Positions 20,471 to 32,688 of a stretch of 64,000 bases of DNA are shown one piece after another. Source of the stretch: Psilocybe azurescens (Eukaryota > Basidiomycota > Agaricomycetes > Agaricales > Agrocybaceae); the NCBI GenBank assembly GCA_023853785.1, contig JAJIRX010000095.1, positions 1 to 64,000 of the forward strand. Direction: 5' to 3'. Numbering within the stretch: position 1 is the first letter of the stretch; each line of letters opens with the position of its first letter. Position numbers and translations under genes: made by a program. The notes under the pieces were generated by a model, which saw only the letters and a program-made list of their open reading frames with translations, ran no database searches and had not been told where the DNA came from.

Positions 20471-22212
20471 ATGGCTACTACGACGGCGGAAGAGTCTTCG
20501 TTACTCGACAAACTCGACCAAGTTGCGCCGTTGGCACAGTTCGATGCATTTCCAAAGGTACCGACGACCTACAAGGCTCGGTCAGAGTCGAGAGGGTTCA
20601 TGACGCTCATCGTCGCATTCATGGCCTTTATGCTTGTGCTGAACGACATCGGCGAGTATGTGTGGGGCTGGCCCGATTACGAGTTCAGTGTGGACAACAA
20701 TAAAGCCGCCTACCTGAATATCAATTTGGATATGACCGTGGCGATGCCTTGCGGATGTGAGTGTCGGTTTATTTTTGCGGAATGTTGACTGAATTGTGTC
20801 TAGTTTTGAGTGTTGACTTAAGAGATGCGATGGGCGATAGATTATTTTTGAGTGGAGGATTAAGGAGAGACGGAGTTTTGTTCGATGTCGGCCAAGCTAC
20901 TTCATTAAAGTGCGTCCTAAATCTAGATACTCTAGGCTATTTTCTAACCACCAGTAGGGAACATGCTGCAGCTCTGTCCGCCCAACAAGCAGTTGCCCAA
21001 TCACGGAAATCCCGTGGGGTTTTCGCCTGGCTTTTCATGAAAAACAAAGATCCAGCATTCAAACCGACACCTAAATTCAAGCACACAGGCGACGCGAGCG
21101 CCTGCAGAATTTCAGGCACCCTCCTCGTCAAACGTGTCACGGCGAACCTGCACATCACCACACTGGGCCACGGATATGCGAGTTACGAACACGTCGACCA
21201 CAAACAGATGAACCTTTCGCACGTCATCTCCGAGTTTTCTTTCGGGCCGTTCTTCCCTGAAATCGTGCAGCCGCTAGACAACTCGTACGAGGCGACGGAT
21301 AAACACTTCATCGCGTACCAATACTTCCTACATGTCGTGCCCACGACGTACATCGCCCCTCGAAGCAACCCTTTGCATACACACCAGTACTCGGTGACCC
21401 ACTATACACGCGAGATTGATCATGACCGCGGCACGCCTGGTATCTTTTTCAAATTCGAGCTCGACCCACTCGCCATTACTCTCCACCAGCGAACAACGAG
21501 TTTCTTGCAGCTGCTCATCCGGTGCGTTGGGGTGTTGGGAGGGGTATTTGTGTGCATGGGATATGCGATACGCATTACTACTCGCGCGGTGGAAGTGGTG
21601 TCTGGTGCTGACCAAGCCGCGGGGATTGTCGCTGCCGAGTCGTCTGGTGTCAAAATTGGCCTTCGTTCGAAATGGGGAGGCGGCGAACTGCGGTCCAGGC
21701 CCAAGGGCGGAAAACTCGTTCCGCAAGGCGGTGGATGGACGATGGAAGGCAATGGCAGCGGCTCTCCTTACTCGTCGTATAACGGCACGCCTGTCGCAGG
21801 CGCCTTTTCTCCCGGTGTTCATTCACCGTTCCTCAGCTCGACGCCTGCATCTCCCTTACCAGGCACACCAGCTTCTGTAGGACTTGGCTACCCCTCAGGG
21901 ACGTTCGGTCCCTCTGGACCGCCTCCCACACCAGGCCTTCGCAGCGCATCGAACCTAGGACCGCCACGGACACCGTCATATGCACCTCAGGCTCAAGTGC
22001 GATCGCCAAGCAATGGTACACCGTATTCGCCTCTGCCAACGGGTGCTACGCATGGATCAGCTACGCCTGATGTTTCCACCTTCGGGAACATAAGCATACC
22101 CGGGACGCCTGCGGCATATGCAACGTTCCCTACTTCTCCCAACCCCGCCACCAATGGGAACGGGTTCCAAATGGGTCCTCCGCCGAAGAAGCTAGCGAAG
22201 AAGGATGATTGA
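20471..22212 (+). CDS. ERV41: Erv41/ERGIC2-type COPII vesicle membrane protein
   Basis: A cargo-receptor component that cycles between ER and Golgi; in yeast Erv41 pairs with Erv46. Exons are 20,471-20,756, 20,804-20,909 and 20,955-22,212. The N-terminal ERGIC_N region has QFDAFPKVPTTYKARSESRG, then a membrane helix (FMTLIVAFMAFMLVL) and INLDMTVAMPCGFLSVDLRD. The luminal COPII-coated ERV domain includes ACRISGTLLVKRVTANLHIT, NLSHVISEFSFGPFFP and HTHQYSVTHYTREID. A second helix (LLIRCVGVLGGVFVCMGYAI) follows. It then has a ~190-residue cytosolic tail rich in G/P/S/T with repeated GTP triplets, much longer than in yeast, ending KKLAKKDD. The last four residues fit a KKXX dilysine ER-retrieval signal. 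The reading frame is intact. Confidence 0.9.
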
Positions 22213-23059
22213 GATTATGTATGTTGCGCAGGATGGGCAGGGATGGAAACTCTTATTAATTATACGATGGAAGAGTTCTATTATGAATCGGAATGTGAGA
22301 TTTGAGTGAGTGGGACGTGCAAGGGCAGTCATTTGTAATGGTAAATACTAAATAGCAGCGTCTCTTCGATACCGACGGTCTCTCCTATGAATTTTGTGAA
22401 CACGGATGTATGAGGTGTCCGTCGTGTTTAGTGTATTTTATTAATGGGACTCTGGAGGCCCGCCTCATTAGTTGGAAAGAGGTATCAAATAGGACGAAGT
22501 CTTTTGACGCTATAGCCTCGTAAACACTATCTGTGTTGACGTATCCCGTAATTGCCGAATTTGTGCAGAATATTTGTCTTTTATACGCTTTCGTGAGCAG
22601 AATGCGTTACACTGAGCGAAGTCAATTTATTATGGAGGATGTCTGGTCTGCCATAAGTCTGGAGTCAGATCACAACTATCTCAGAGAATTGTTGGGTCCA
22701 ATAAGATACGACGGAGAATATGAATGCGGGATTGATAGTCTATTGAGTTGAAAAGTGAAAGTCACTTCAGTTGTACAGATGATCGCATCCCTGTGGCACC
22801 GTAGGAATACGTTGCCAGCGACGACGTAAATAATGGTTTCGATCTAGAGTCCCAGCCTCCAAATCACTTATCCAGCATTTCTCAATGGTAATTCCAGCTC
22901 ATTCCAGCGCCTTTGTTGAGAGTTTGGATTCGCCCCATGTTTTTCATGGATTCAGATATTTTTCGGGGCTGTTCGTGGCCTTTATCAATACTATCAGTTA
23001 CAGGTCTTTAGGAACGGACTTCTGTGAAATCAACTTACCCAGTACATACAGTATTTCCT
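22213..23059. other. intergenic, between ERV41 and the oxidoreductase 3' ends
   Basis: 3' flanks of two convergent genes. Short open frames at 22,533 and 22,885 show no recognisable features. Confidence 0.4.
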
Positions 23060-24392
23060 TCAAAGCGTAATCCGTCTCCCTTCTTTAGCGCTCGTCTCGA
23101 TAGCATCTATGAGCCGATGGTGCTTGACTGCATCCTCAATCGTCGCATAACTTTCCGTACGCTCCGCGAATTCCTTCCATGCTTGGCGACAACTGTCGAC
23201 TGCATTCCCAGGAGTCTCGAATTCCACTTTTTGCCGTTCAGGTAGAGTTCGGACTCGGCGATACCTGGGAATGCTCCCAGCAACTCGTTGGATTGCAAAC
23301 GTATACTGCCTTCTTCACCTTCGATCTCCCAAATGTACTGACGTCGGCCTTCATTAGAAACATACCCGCTGCGCCAAAGAATGTTAGCTAGCACCCCACT
23401 TCTGAGAAACCCAGTAATGGCATAATGATCAGGATATTGGGAAGGGGCTGTTCTTCCCGTTGGCTTTCCGTCATTATCTAGGATAGTAATGGTTGGATAG
23501 AAAGTTGCATTGGTTGCCGTGACGCTCACAAAGTCCCCAAGCACATTTGTTAGAGTGTCCAAATGATGGGCTATTCCGATTGAAAGTAAACTGGCTCCTA
23601 TTGACAAAGGTGACGTTGTAAGTAAAAGGTAGCCTCCTCGTGCAGAACAGAGCACGTACCATTTTTCTTCTCTAGGGTATACGCATGAATCTCCTTACTA
23701 AATGGAGCGTGGAACTCTGTCTCTCTAGGATTGTGTGCAATCTGTCATGTTATTAATTAATATGCGAGAATTCTGTACAGCATTCTGGGACTTACGACAT
23801 TGGTCGATCTAACGGTACCTATGACGCCTGATGCCAGCAATTCTCTGACCTATAGAGCAGAGTCAGTAAAAATTCAATGGCTACTTAAAATACTGTTATC
23901 TTGCCTTTCGAATAACGACGGCGTGTCTGCCTTGCAACCCAATAATTGATCTGACTCCTTGTCTGCGGGCAGCAGCAGCGATTTCTTCTGTCTCCTTCGT
24001 CGAGGTCCCGGCTGGCCATTCCAAAAGAAGTCTTTCTTCGCCTCGATGACAGGCAATACCGTCTCCCTGTGATACGGAGCCTTCACGGAGACGGCCACCA
24101 AGTCAATCTCCGGATCCGATGCGATTTTTGAAGTTTCGCCAAAGTACGGTTTGATAGGTTGCCCAAGCTCTTCGGAGTATTTGTCGGCAGATGCTGCCGC
24201 TGAGTTCTCGGAAGTAGTGGAAATAGCTACAAGATCATATGTGTTTTGCAGAGAAGGCTGAAGAAGAGCCGGGGCTAGGCTTGTTGCAGCCCAGCCTGAA
24301 GTGGCAGATAGGCCAACAAAGCCGACTTTGATTTTGTTATTGGATGCAGAGGTCATCTTGGGGAAAGCAGTGGTAGAAATAGTGGTTATCAA
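23060..24392 (-). CDS. Gfo/Idh/MocA-family NAD(P)-binding protein, Gal80-like
   Basis: A probable NAD(P)-dependent oxidoreductase or a Gal80-type regulator of that fold. The start is ATG 24,392 or the internal ATG at 24,356. The Rossmann motif reads KIKVGFVGLSATSGW, with DLVAISTTSENSAAASADKY and DLVAVSVKAPYHRE. EWPAGTSTKETEE and GLQGRHAVVIRK follow in a shifted frame. After introns come VRELLASGVIGTVRSTNV, TLTNVLGDFVSVTATNATFY and the C-terminal part ending EDAVKHHRLIDAIETSAK, stop at 23,060-23,062. Loss of symmetry (VGLS..GW rather than GxGxxG) and the EWP motif are typical of Gal80-like members. Two one-base frame breaks lie in homopolymers: AAAA at 24,023-24,026 and TTTTT at 23,228-23,232. 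These look like assembly indels. Confidence 0.75.
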
Positions 24393-26330
24393 GGAGGATA
24401 GACACTTATGATTTATCAGATGGTCATTTATATCCTGTTGTCCTCTGCGCTCTTACAGTCTATGATAGTAGTTTGTCAGTCAACAGTATGAAATACAGCC
24501 AAAATAAGCAGGTTAACCGAATGACTAAGTCACATGTTGTTTTTAAACAGTGGCGTGTAATATCAATGACCAATTGCGCCTGTTTTATGTCGGCTATGAT
24601 AATAACGATAAGCATATAGGCCACAGTGGCGTAATAGCATACGTGGGCGTTCACACCTTTAGTCCTATATCTCACTCAAATCTCACTGACCTTGCGAAAT
24701 AAGACCACCTGCGGTGAATGCATGACTTTGAGAGAATACTGCCATCAAGACATGTACCGGAGGTGGTTGACTAAATCTATCTTGGTGACTCAACACGCAC
24801 AATGATGCAGAATTTTTGCACAATTATGGCGTCATGCAGTCGAAGAAGTAACTCATTTCTTCGTCCTTGAACTAAATTCTACTGATAAATACCTCAAGAA
24901 AAACAACAATAATCGAGTGATTGAATGTGCTCTATTCCCTCATTTTTTCTTCTACCACCGAAATACTTAGTTTCATGACTTGGCTGTCACCAGCAGCTCC
25001 ATGTGATGTCGCAGTCTTCGCTTGTATTCTTGGGATATTTAATTGCCAGATAGAGTGGCCTAATAGAAATACTGGGATTCCCCTTATCCATTGACCGTAG
25101 GCCAATATGTCGTGTTTCGGCATGTCGCCTCGGAGTTGACGCGTTGACGCGTCGAGGTCGCGTTAATTAACATCATCCACGTGATGGGATACTGTGACCG
25201 TTGATCGAGTCTGTGGGACCGTGGTCCGTACTATAGTCAATCTCCCAATTACAAGGAAGCTCCCCATATTTCTCTACCAACATGCCCATAAGCAGAAATA
25301 AACTGGTTTTACTGCAGACAAACAAAACGAACCGAAAGCACCAGTAACTCAGCATCAAAGTTGCCACATCATGCAGTTTACTATTACGCCGCGCGACAAT
25401 GCCAAATGGTGCCTACACTAAGACAAACGAAGACAGATAAAGCTGTGTGGGAAGGATGCCGTGCGTGATCATTGGCTGACCTACTGCTATATCTCCTTCA
25501 GACTTCCTTGGACCTCTGCTATAACCTGCGTAATTTTTTCTCGACGAAATGCCAAAGGATAGTCACAACAACGAGGTACGAGTGTCGCGCTTTGCCATTA
25601 CATGTTCTTATTGAATACCTCTCATCTATCAGAGCCCAAAACCGAGAACAAGCCACCTCCCCAGTCGAGAGCAAAGATCTCGCCGTATACGCGAATCTGA
25701 CACCAATGATGCCGCTGCGGGAGATCCGTTATTTCCTGGCCAAACAGTGACCGGAACCACAAGAACAGGGTACATGGTTGTCTCCTCTAGTTCTTATAAC
25801 ATGTAGTTAAACCGGTATAGAACATCTGAAGGAACTTTCTTCGAATCTTCAAACAACGTTCAGATTGTTGGAGGGCATTTTAGCACCACTCAAGGCTATC
25901 ACACGAACCTCACGATCAACTTCAATCGTTCGTGTGCATTCTGCGATCGAGGTTATGACACTAAAATTCTTCTCTAGATCCAGGAAACGAGGGTTTAGCA
26001 GGGCCTTCCCACTCGGTATGATTAGTGCATACTTATAGCATGGCCTCATCTCATCTGATTGATGAACAGGATTCAAGAAGTGACCCATTGGGTCAAGACA
26101 ATAGTTCTGGTTTCCCTCGACAGATGGATGGCAAGTGGCAATATAACCTCTTCACTGGAACTTGTTGAGATTTTGATTGCTTCTTGAAAGATCCCTCTCA
26201 CAGGCTTAGAGACTGGGTAATAGATGGAATGTGTCTATACCTTCGCAAGAAACCTGATAAATTTGACAGCCGCTCCCATCGTCTTTACCTTCCCGGAAGA
26301 GCTCAGAGATATACTATCGTCACCTGGCGA
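24393..26330. other. intergenic, only small doubtful ORFs
   Basis: Minus-strand 24,932-25,123 (63 aa) and plus-strand 25,472-25,750 (92 aa) are open but have no recognisable domain or splice context. GACGCGTTGACGCGTC at 25,138-25,153 holds two ACGCGT hexamers, which in yeast would be MCB-type sites; no target gene is clear here. Confidence 0.35.
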
Positions 26331-26339
26331 CAAAAGAAC

Positions 26340-27940
26340 GTGGGTGACCTCTATGGATACCAGAGCCCAACAACATGCTACCAGTTGCGTATCAAACACA
26401 AGGAATTGGTATAGGTGATGTAGGGATCATCACAGATTACGGAGGTTTCGACTTTTTGTTCAATATATGCGCATCTCACACCGATCCCATCAATCCTGGA
26501 GATATGCCAGAGAATTTTTCTCCATTAAACCCTCCTCTTGGACCTACAGACATCCGTGGTTATTCGGAATATAAATCTGATAGCTATATTGCTAGTGCTC
26601 TGGTGGGGACCTCCCAGCACGATACAGAATCCACGTAAGTCTCGTGTCTTTCATGTCTTAAAGATGTTTTCTTGCTGATCTGGAGTCAGTGGCTTAATCT
26701 TTGAATCTTCGGCATCGGAGGGCGCGATTTTGACCATGCCCCGTGGCTCCAATTCAAAGGACCTAGGAAATGTGGTCAGGTTCAGAAAGTATGCATCCGC
26801 TAATGCTGAAAAATGGTATAAGTATGTCAACGAAGTTCGTGGTCGTGAGGTAAGGAACGGAGATGTGCGTCTAGTGATAGGCTACGACTCCAGTACGGCA
26901 TTGGGTATGGCCACCTTTGCAAATCTCTCAGAGCAGAGGTCCTTTCGTCTCATGTTCAAGCCTATCGGTGAGAATAGCCTAGGACGGACCTACGGTTGGG
27001 AATATTCTGGAATAGCTGATGTCAGGTCCGGTCCTGACATTTGTGAAGTCGAGAAATTGAGAAATCTCGATCAGGCAGATAATCACATCATCTACGAGAA
27101 TCAGTGTTTATTTGTCCGAACACTCAACATCACTCTCCAAGACGATGTTTGGAGCAGGCTGGCCGCAGATAGCGAGATGTTTTATCTGGACGACGATTAT
27201 GAAACTCAGTCACCAGGCCAGCACTCTCGGTCATTTGTGGGAACACCGAATCGATCTGCCGACGCCCCAGGAGTTGGTGATAGAGGGGGCGGTCTTCTGA
27301 TACATTTATGATGGAAGGCTTGTCATCCCCTGCTCAACACAAGTCGTCCGAGGCAGTTCAATTTTCTCATTTGGCTCCAGCACTCGTAAGTCAGCGAATC
27401 TGCCTCATTCTATATCTTCTCTTTTATCAACGAATTTAAACAGAACATACATCCCACAAAGATTATCAATAAACTTCTTTTACGCGAGGTACGTTTGTAC
27501 TCACTCGATTAAAAAATAAGTGTTTCTGACAATTGAATGGAAAGACACCTAACGCAAAGATGGCTATTACCGGAGATAGGGATTGGATCTCTGTCTTGAA
27601 ACAGGTAAATCTTACTTCTGTTGTCATTCTACAGCTTGATCTTCACCAAGTTCACTTTTTCCACGCATATGTAGACTGATCAAGCACTTCCCTCTTCCGA
27701 AATTCTTTTTGCGAGGATCATAAGTTTACACGATATATGCGAAGAAGATGGTCAGAATTGAGATTCAAGTTTCCCTTCGATTGTATCTTATTAAAGACAT
27801 TGTCACAATGCGCAGGAGTCGGGTTCTTACAACCCAAGAAAGAAGTACGCCACTCATTGCTTTAAAATAGCGTTGTTGACATCTACCAGGCTCACGTTGA
27901 CAATTTACGGCTCGAGGTCACAGCAAATGAAAGCACCGCT
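26340..27940 (+). CDS. uncharacterised multi-exon basidiomycete protein
   Basis: Function unknown, but the pattern belongs to a family I recognise as frequent in Agaricomycetes. The first clear exon reads LWIPEPNNMLPVAYQTQGI and IGIGDVGIITDYGGFDFLFN, then an intron at 26,637. Next are GLIFESSASEGAILTMPRG, FRKYASANAEKWYKYVNEVR, YDSSTALGMATFANLSEQRS, GRTYGWEYSGIADVRSGPD and ENQCLFVRTLNITLQDDVW, ending open at about 27,311. Small exons downstream continue the gene: NIHPTKIINKLLLRE, TPNAKMAITGDRDWISVLKQ, TDQALPSSEILFARI. The start is unclear because an in-frame stop lies just before LWIPEP, so an upstream exon is likely. Confidence 0.55.
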
Positions 27941-28020
27941 TTGTCCGGTATGACTATTCATATCGATAATCTGTTGCTGGGGGTTCATGAGACTTATTCC
28001 CGTTCAATGAAGCAGATGGC

Positions 28021-28935
28021 ATGTTCTATACTGAAAGCCTTCGTCCTCTTGCCTCCCCTGCAGATGATCAACTGGGACGCACCGTCAATTACGCTACCAT
28101 ATCACCCCCTTTCCCCTCTTCCTCTAATCCTCCAGATTATGTCAAGACTGAAAAGTTCCTTCAATCTGTAGCCGATACAACGACTCCACATAAATCTACG
28201 CGTAATAATTGGACGCCGTCGCAACCAGGCTTTTTTGGGAAAGTCAGTGAAGCTTCATACATTGCCATGTATAGCGAGATCATAACCAATAATGCTTTAT
28301 AGCATCACAGCTGCACGATCGACCCGCCAGTTGAAAGAGAACCGAATTACCCATATTCTATCTGTCTGCTCGGACCCAATTCCTGCCGAACTACCTGAGG
28401 CTGGTATCGTCCACCAACGAATCATTATCGAAGATGCGGATTATGCAGATCTTCTGATCCACTTACCGGCGTCGTGCCGTTTTATCGAGAGTGCTTTGAG
28501 CTCTGGAGGTGACATTCTAGTGCACAGCGTGCAAGGAACCTCCAGAAGCGCTGCCGTAGTTGCTGCATATTGTGGGTATACTCCATCCTGTGTTCAGTGA
28601 AAATGCAGTTAATCCATTGTTTGCAGTTATGTACTCGCGCCGGATTAACTCTACCCAAGCACTCGACTTAATCCGAACTGGTATGCCAAACCATTATTGT
28701 GACGTGTCCGTTGCCTTATTTCTGTATTAGCACGCAACTATGTCTGGCCGAACCCAGGGTTCCAGGAGCAGCTCGTTCTTTTGAGCTTTGTCACTATGCG
28801 CCATCTCCAAGCAACGCAATCTATGTCAACTGGCATTCCAAGCTTGAGCGCAAACTCTGCGCTGCGGGTCTGCCGTCCTTGGCCGACACCACTGGGAAAG
28901 AAAGCAGCGCAATGACTTCAGTTGACAGATCGTAA
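28021..28935 (+). CDS. dual-specificity phosphatase-like protein with Ser in place of the catalytic Cys
   Basis: Contains a DUSP domain: ARSTRQLKENRITHILSVCS, then HQRIIIEDADYADLL and CRFIESALSSGGDILVHSVQ. The P-loop is HSVQGTSRS, whereas active enzymes have HCxxGxSRS; the Ser codon AGC is at 28,526-28,528. After an intron (GTGGGT..TGCAG near 28,573) come VMYSRRINSTQALDLIR and, after another, NYVWPNPGFQEQLVLFE. The length and arrangement fit a compact fungal DUSP. Without the Cys it should bind rather than hydrolyse phosphoprotein (STYX-like pseudophosphatase). The frame between the P/S-rich leader (28,021-28,300) and the domain changes by one base near 28,290, through an indel or an unresolved intron. 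Confidence 0.65.
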
Positions 28936-29456
28936 TGGACAGAAATACCTGAAATACCCCATTCGGAACCAACCACCTAGTCAATAGGGCATGAATCGCA
29001 TGAACTGAGTTCGAAACTCGCCCAAACCCTGGTGGATAATCTAACAAGTCTTGCCAATGTAGTTATCCGTATCGAGAAATGTCGATCACCTTCCAAGTGC
29101 TAACGGTGCTACCTGGCGGTACAGTCCATCCGATGTAATTCTGTACGTTAAAAGAAATGATAGTAAGTTAGTCATTTGAATCAAATGAGGATCTTGGGGT
29201 GTATACATAGCCTCAGTTGGTCCCACTCCAATCTATGAATTTCATTTCATTTACTTCTACCGAAATCTAAGTTGAGGATTTACTACAAATAGTACAATTT
29301 TTCGTGACCATAAGCATCGTGAATGACCTGCGTGTATAAGAGTAAGAAAAGGGTATATGAGGCCAGATAATGATACAAAAAAGATGAGCGACGGTCCGAT
29401 GATTATGTCGTGATAGCATATTAAAATTTGAGGTCATAAACCGAATGCTAGCGTAT

Positions 29457-31142
29457 TCAAGCATCCGAGTCTGTGTTGTCCTCCAGCGACGCTGGGAGCA
29501 TGGAGTCTATTTGAGTGGTCCATGCTGCTTCAAATCCCGTTACGAAGCTCAATCTCGAGAGGATGGGTCTTGTTCCAACACGACTCAGTGTCCCCGATGC
29601 CAGTGATGGATCACGAAGGTTGAGCATGAGGCGAGTGATCATCGAGGAAGCGAGTCTGTCATGGCTTTGGTGAGACATCAAATGGAATTGTAAATGTTTG
29701 AGCATATCGTACGAGTTGGTCAAAGTTGCGGTCATTCCTCTTTCATGTTTCTAAGTCACAGTGTCACAGAGGACTTTCGTTGGAATATGAAACGGTAGCC
29801 AACCTTGTTCAACTAACGTAAAAATGAGCAAGTGTCCACAAGAAAAACCATAGGAGACATACTCGGAATGTGATAATCACTGAAGTAGAAGATAATGCGA
29901 TGATCCTGTCCAACAACTCAGTTACACCAACGGTGGCCAAATGAATAAATCAGACAGTACCCAAAATACACAGCACCTGAAGATGTAAGGTATAAGCAAA
30001 ACACTCCTCTGTGCAAGCAGACATAAAACGATAATACCGTCTCGTAGCATGACATCCATAATAGCGTATGTTCCGTTCATTTTGGCCGTCAACATGATAG
30101 ACTTGAAGAGAATCAAGCCAAAAATCAGGACTTCGAAGGCAACGAGCCCTGCCCATCCCACAAGCTGCCCTGAATTGCGACATAAATAAAGGCTTCGCAT
30201 GAGAGGAACAGAGATGGCGCACTTTTGGAGCTAGTAAAGTTTGTAAAGGGTTCATAAATAAGACCAGGAATTCTAGGAGTGACACATACGCTCGGTCAGA
30301 TAGGGGCAAAAGACAACTTTTTGACGGGAAATCCATCTCCGTATAATCATCCCGAGAGGTGAACGAGCAGAACTAATAGAACTTAGCGATAAAGCTAGGG
30401 ACGGAAAAATGAAAGAACTCACCAGTCCGAATGCTGCAGCAATAACGGTCGACGTACACAATAGTACGAGTATTCGTCGACTGCGTCCGTATAGTGCATA
30501 TGTGCGCAATACAGAAATGGCTATCGATTCGTATAAAAGGAGCTTGTAGGACGTAGATGAGATGAAACTCACTTCCTATAATGACTTGTATGGCAATGAC
30601 GAGATATATATGGTACAAATGGAAGTGCTGACAGCTGAGAAAAACGCAATGAGCACACAGAAAGATACCATTCAAAGACTTTTCACCTCTAAAATTGGTC
30701 GCAGGTGTTCACCTCTTCAAATATCAAATAGACTCAGAAAATGCCCGACTCACCTCAAGACGATTGGGACTCGTGGTGGGGCGAATGTAGAGAATGAAGA
30801 AAGGGAGATAACCCAAGGTTGTTAAGTAACGATTGAGGAAAAACAGTATCATCGCGATCGTGATTTTGCGGCTACGATTCCAATATCGATTGACTTCGTC
30901 AGGGAACGTCAATATGTAGTCGTAGTATAAGATAACTATTTTAATTTTAATGGTTTGAATGATTTAATGTCGAGATGACAAAAAGGTGAGAAAAAACTCA
31001 CCGAAGGAAGCCAGCAAGATGCATTCGTAGACAAACCTGCGCGGAGTGTTGAAAATTTGTATTCCCCATAACCTGATTGACAAAGTGCTTACAGCTGCTC
31101 ATCCTCTGATTTTAATTGCGAGTTACTGCTCACTTGCTCCAT
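29457..31142 (-). CDS. DUF6533-domain seven-helix membrane protein
   Basis: An integral membrane protein of a large basidiomycete family, receptor-like in topology, role unknown. It starts at ATG 31,142 (MEQVSSNSQLKSEDEQL). Introns then join FVYECILLASF to VILYYDYILTFPDEVNRYWN, the DUF6533 signature region, and KITIAMILFFLNRYLTTLGY. Further exons give HFHLYHIYLVIAIQVIIG, ISVLRTYALYGRSRRILVLL, VGWAGLVAFEVLIFGLILFK and YAIMDVMLRDGIIVLCLLAQ. The last exon (29,735-29,457) holds SSMITRLMLNLRDPSL and a short polar tail, typical for the family. At least seven introns are needed; all main exons are open. Confidence 0.7.
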
Positions 31143-31228
31143 GGGAGCGTCAGATAAGGCCGGGAAGGGCCAGGAGACAGCTCAGGGAAGGTTGAAGAAT
31201 CGGACTAGGGCTGCTTGAAGGATCGGTA

Positions 31229-31245
31229 CCTTATATATACGTATA
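31229..31245 (-). promoter_or_regulatory. TATA-like box of the DUF6533 gene
   Basis: On the minus strand TATACGTATATATAAGG lies about 90 nt upstream of the ATG at 31,142, a suitable distance for a core promoter. Assigned from sequence and position only. Confidence 0.35.
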
Positions 31246-32359
31246 GCCAATGGAATGGCAGACCCTCCTCGGCGAAGGGCTTCTAATCAACGCATTAGAC
31301 ACGATCATACTGCATCGGTAAGGGTAAGAGTAATTTAAACCTCCACCGGCCGGCAGCAAATTAAATAATCGGTGAAGCAATGATGTAGAATGGTAAGGAT
31401 CGACTCAGAAGAAGGTCTTGCTGGTAATGGAACTGCGGCAACATCAGAACAGGACAGGCTGTTTACCGTTGACGGCTGAGGTCAGGTCTATATTCGAATC
31501 TAAAAACGGTTGGCAGGTGGTGCTTCTTAGCTGTTGGGGTCCTATAGTCCGTCCTATAAGCAAATTGTCTGTAAATTATCTGTGATTAATTGTGTGACCT
31601 CACGCGTTGCGACCCAACTGTTATGATATTGGATATGGCGCATGTTGCAAAACATAGACATAGAAAACTATAAAATCGGTGCTAGGTTATGAGCGGCTAC
31701 CTGTGCGTGTTTGAGAGTCACTGAGATATACACAACACATACTGCCTGTTCAATATTTTCAGAAAATGGTAAATATCTGAACTTTGAAAAATCTGGCTGT
31801 CTGGCAGTGGTCGGACGCGGCAGTACTACTAAATCGCACTGAGCTGAACCAAGTTGTGCTCGGCGCCTTCTGGTCGCCCTTGCGCGTCCGCTTGTCCCGC
31901 TCAGCTCTCCCGACTTCACTCCGTAACAGAAGGTAAATATGCACCCATTATGTCTTAAGAACCAGAGGCAAACCAGATGCCAACAGAGACGTGTATGCGA
32001 GTTACTTTACACAGACCAGCACACCGGAGACCCATGCTATGATGATGGAAACCTCTTTCCAATATCCAGATGTCCTATAAAATGAGTCTCAGCGATTTTT
32101 GTTTGATTTTTGTCTGATTATTTTGGAAATTCAGACTTCGAAATATAGCAAACATGGGCATCCCGACTATTCTCACGGCCATTCTTAAGCTCTCGGACAC
32201 TTTGGCAGCCGTTATAGTATTATCATAGGAGATAAAGATACATAATAGACCCGTATTATTTGACCGAGGTCCAGAAAAAGTCTATTGCAAACTTTTTTCA
32301 AGAAGTTTCTGTAAAATATATTTATATTTCTACAGAAGGAAAGACAAACATATATATGA

Positions 32360-32472
32360 CATGAGCGAATCACTGATCCAACCTGGCCATGACACCGACA
32401 TGGGTACTACCTAGCTTGTCACGCTTGTAATCACACCAAGAAGCGATGCCAAAAGATGGACGAATCCCCCTA
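32360..32472 (+). pseudogene. fragment of a Zn2Cys6 transcription factor
   Basis: The frame reads LACHACNHTKKRCQKMD, i.e. CxxCx6C with the basic KKRC, the first half of a fungal Zn2Cys6 cluster. An upstream ATG frame (MSESLIQPGHDTDMG) is out of phase by one base, and a stop follows within five codons. The second half of the cluster is missing. It could be a first exon or a relic. Confidence 0.35.
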
Positions 32473-32613
32473 ATACTCATCGGAATTGAACTTCTCTTAC
32501 CATATATAGACCTGACCTCAGCCGTCAACGGTAGCTGTCATGCCATGTCCAGATCCACTTATTTCGACAGATGATCAAAGTCCTCCGGGCGAGGTTCTCA
32601 TGGCTGTGGCCCA

Positions 32614-32688
32614 TAGCAGCTGCTATCAAAATTCCGTAATGGAAATTGATAGCAGCTGCTATCAAATAAATCTGTAATGGAAATTGCT
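32614..32688. repeat. paired palindromic repeat (TTGATAGCAGCTGCTATCAA)
   Basis: A perfect 20 bp palindrome at 32,646-32,665 is preceded at 32,614 by a copy of its right-hand 17 bases. Each is followed by a TC(C/T)GTAATGGAAATTG spacer, giving two direct repeats of about 37 bp. Confidence 0.55.

Noticed and set aside
21328..21822. 164-codon minus-strand frame inside ERV41
   Set aside because: Shadow of the well-supported ERV41 exon; no homology features of its own.
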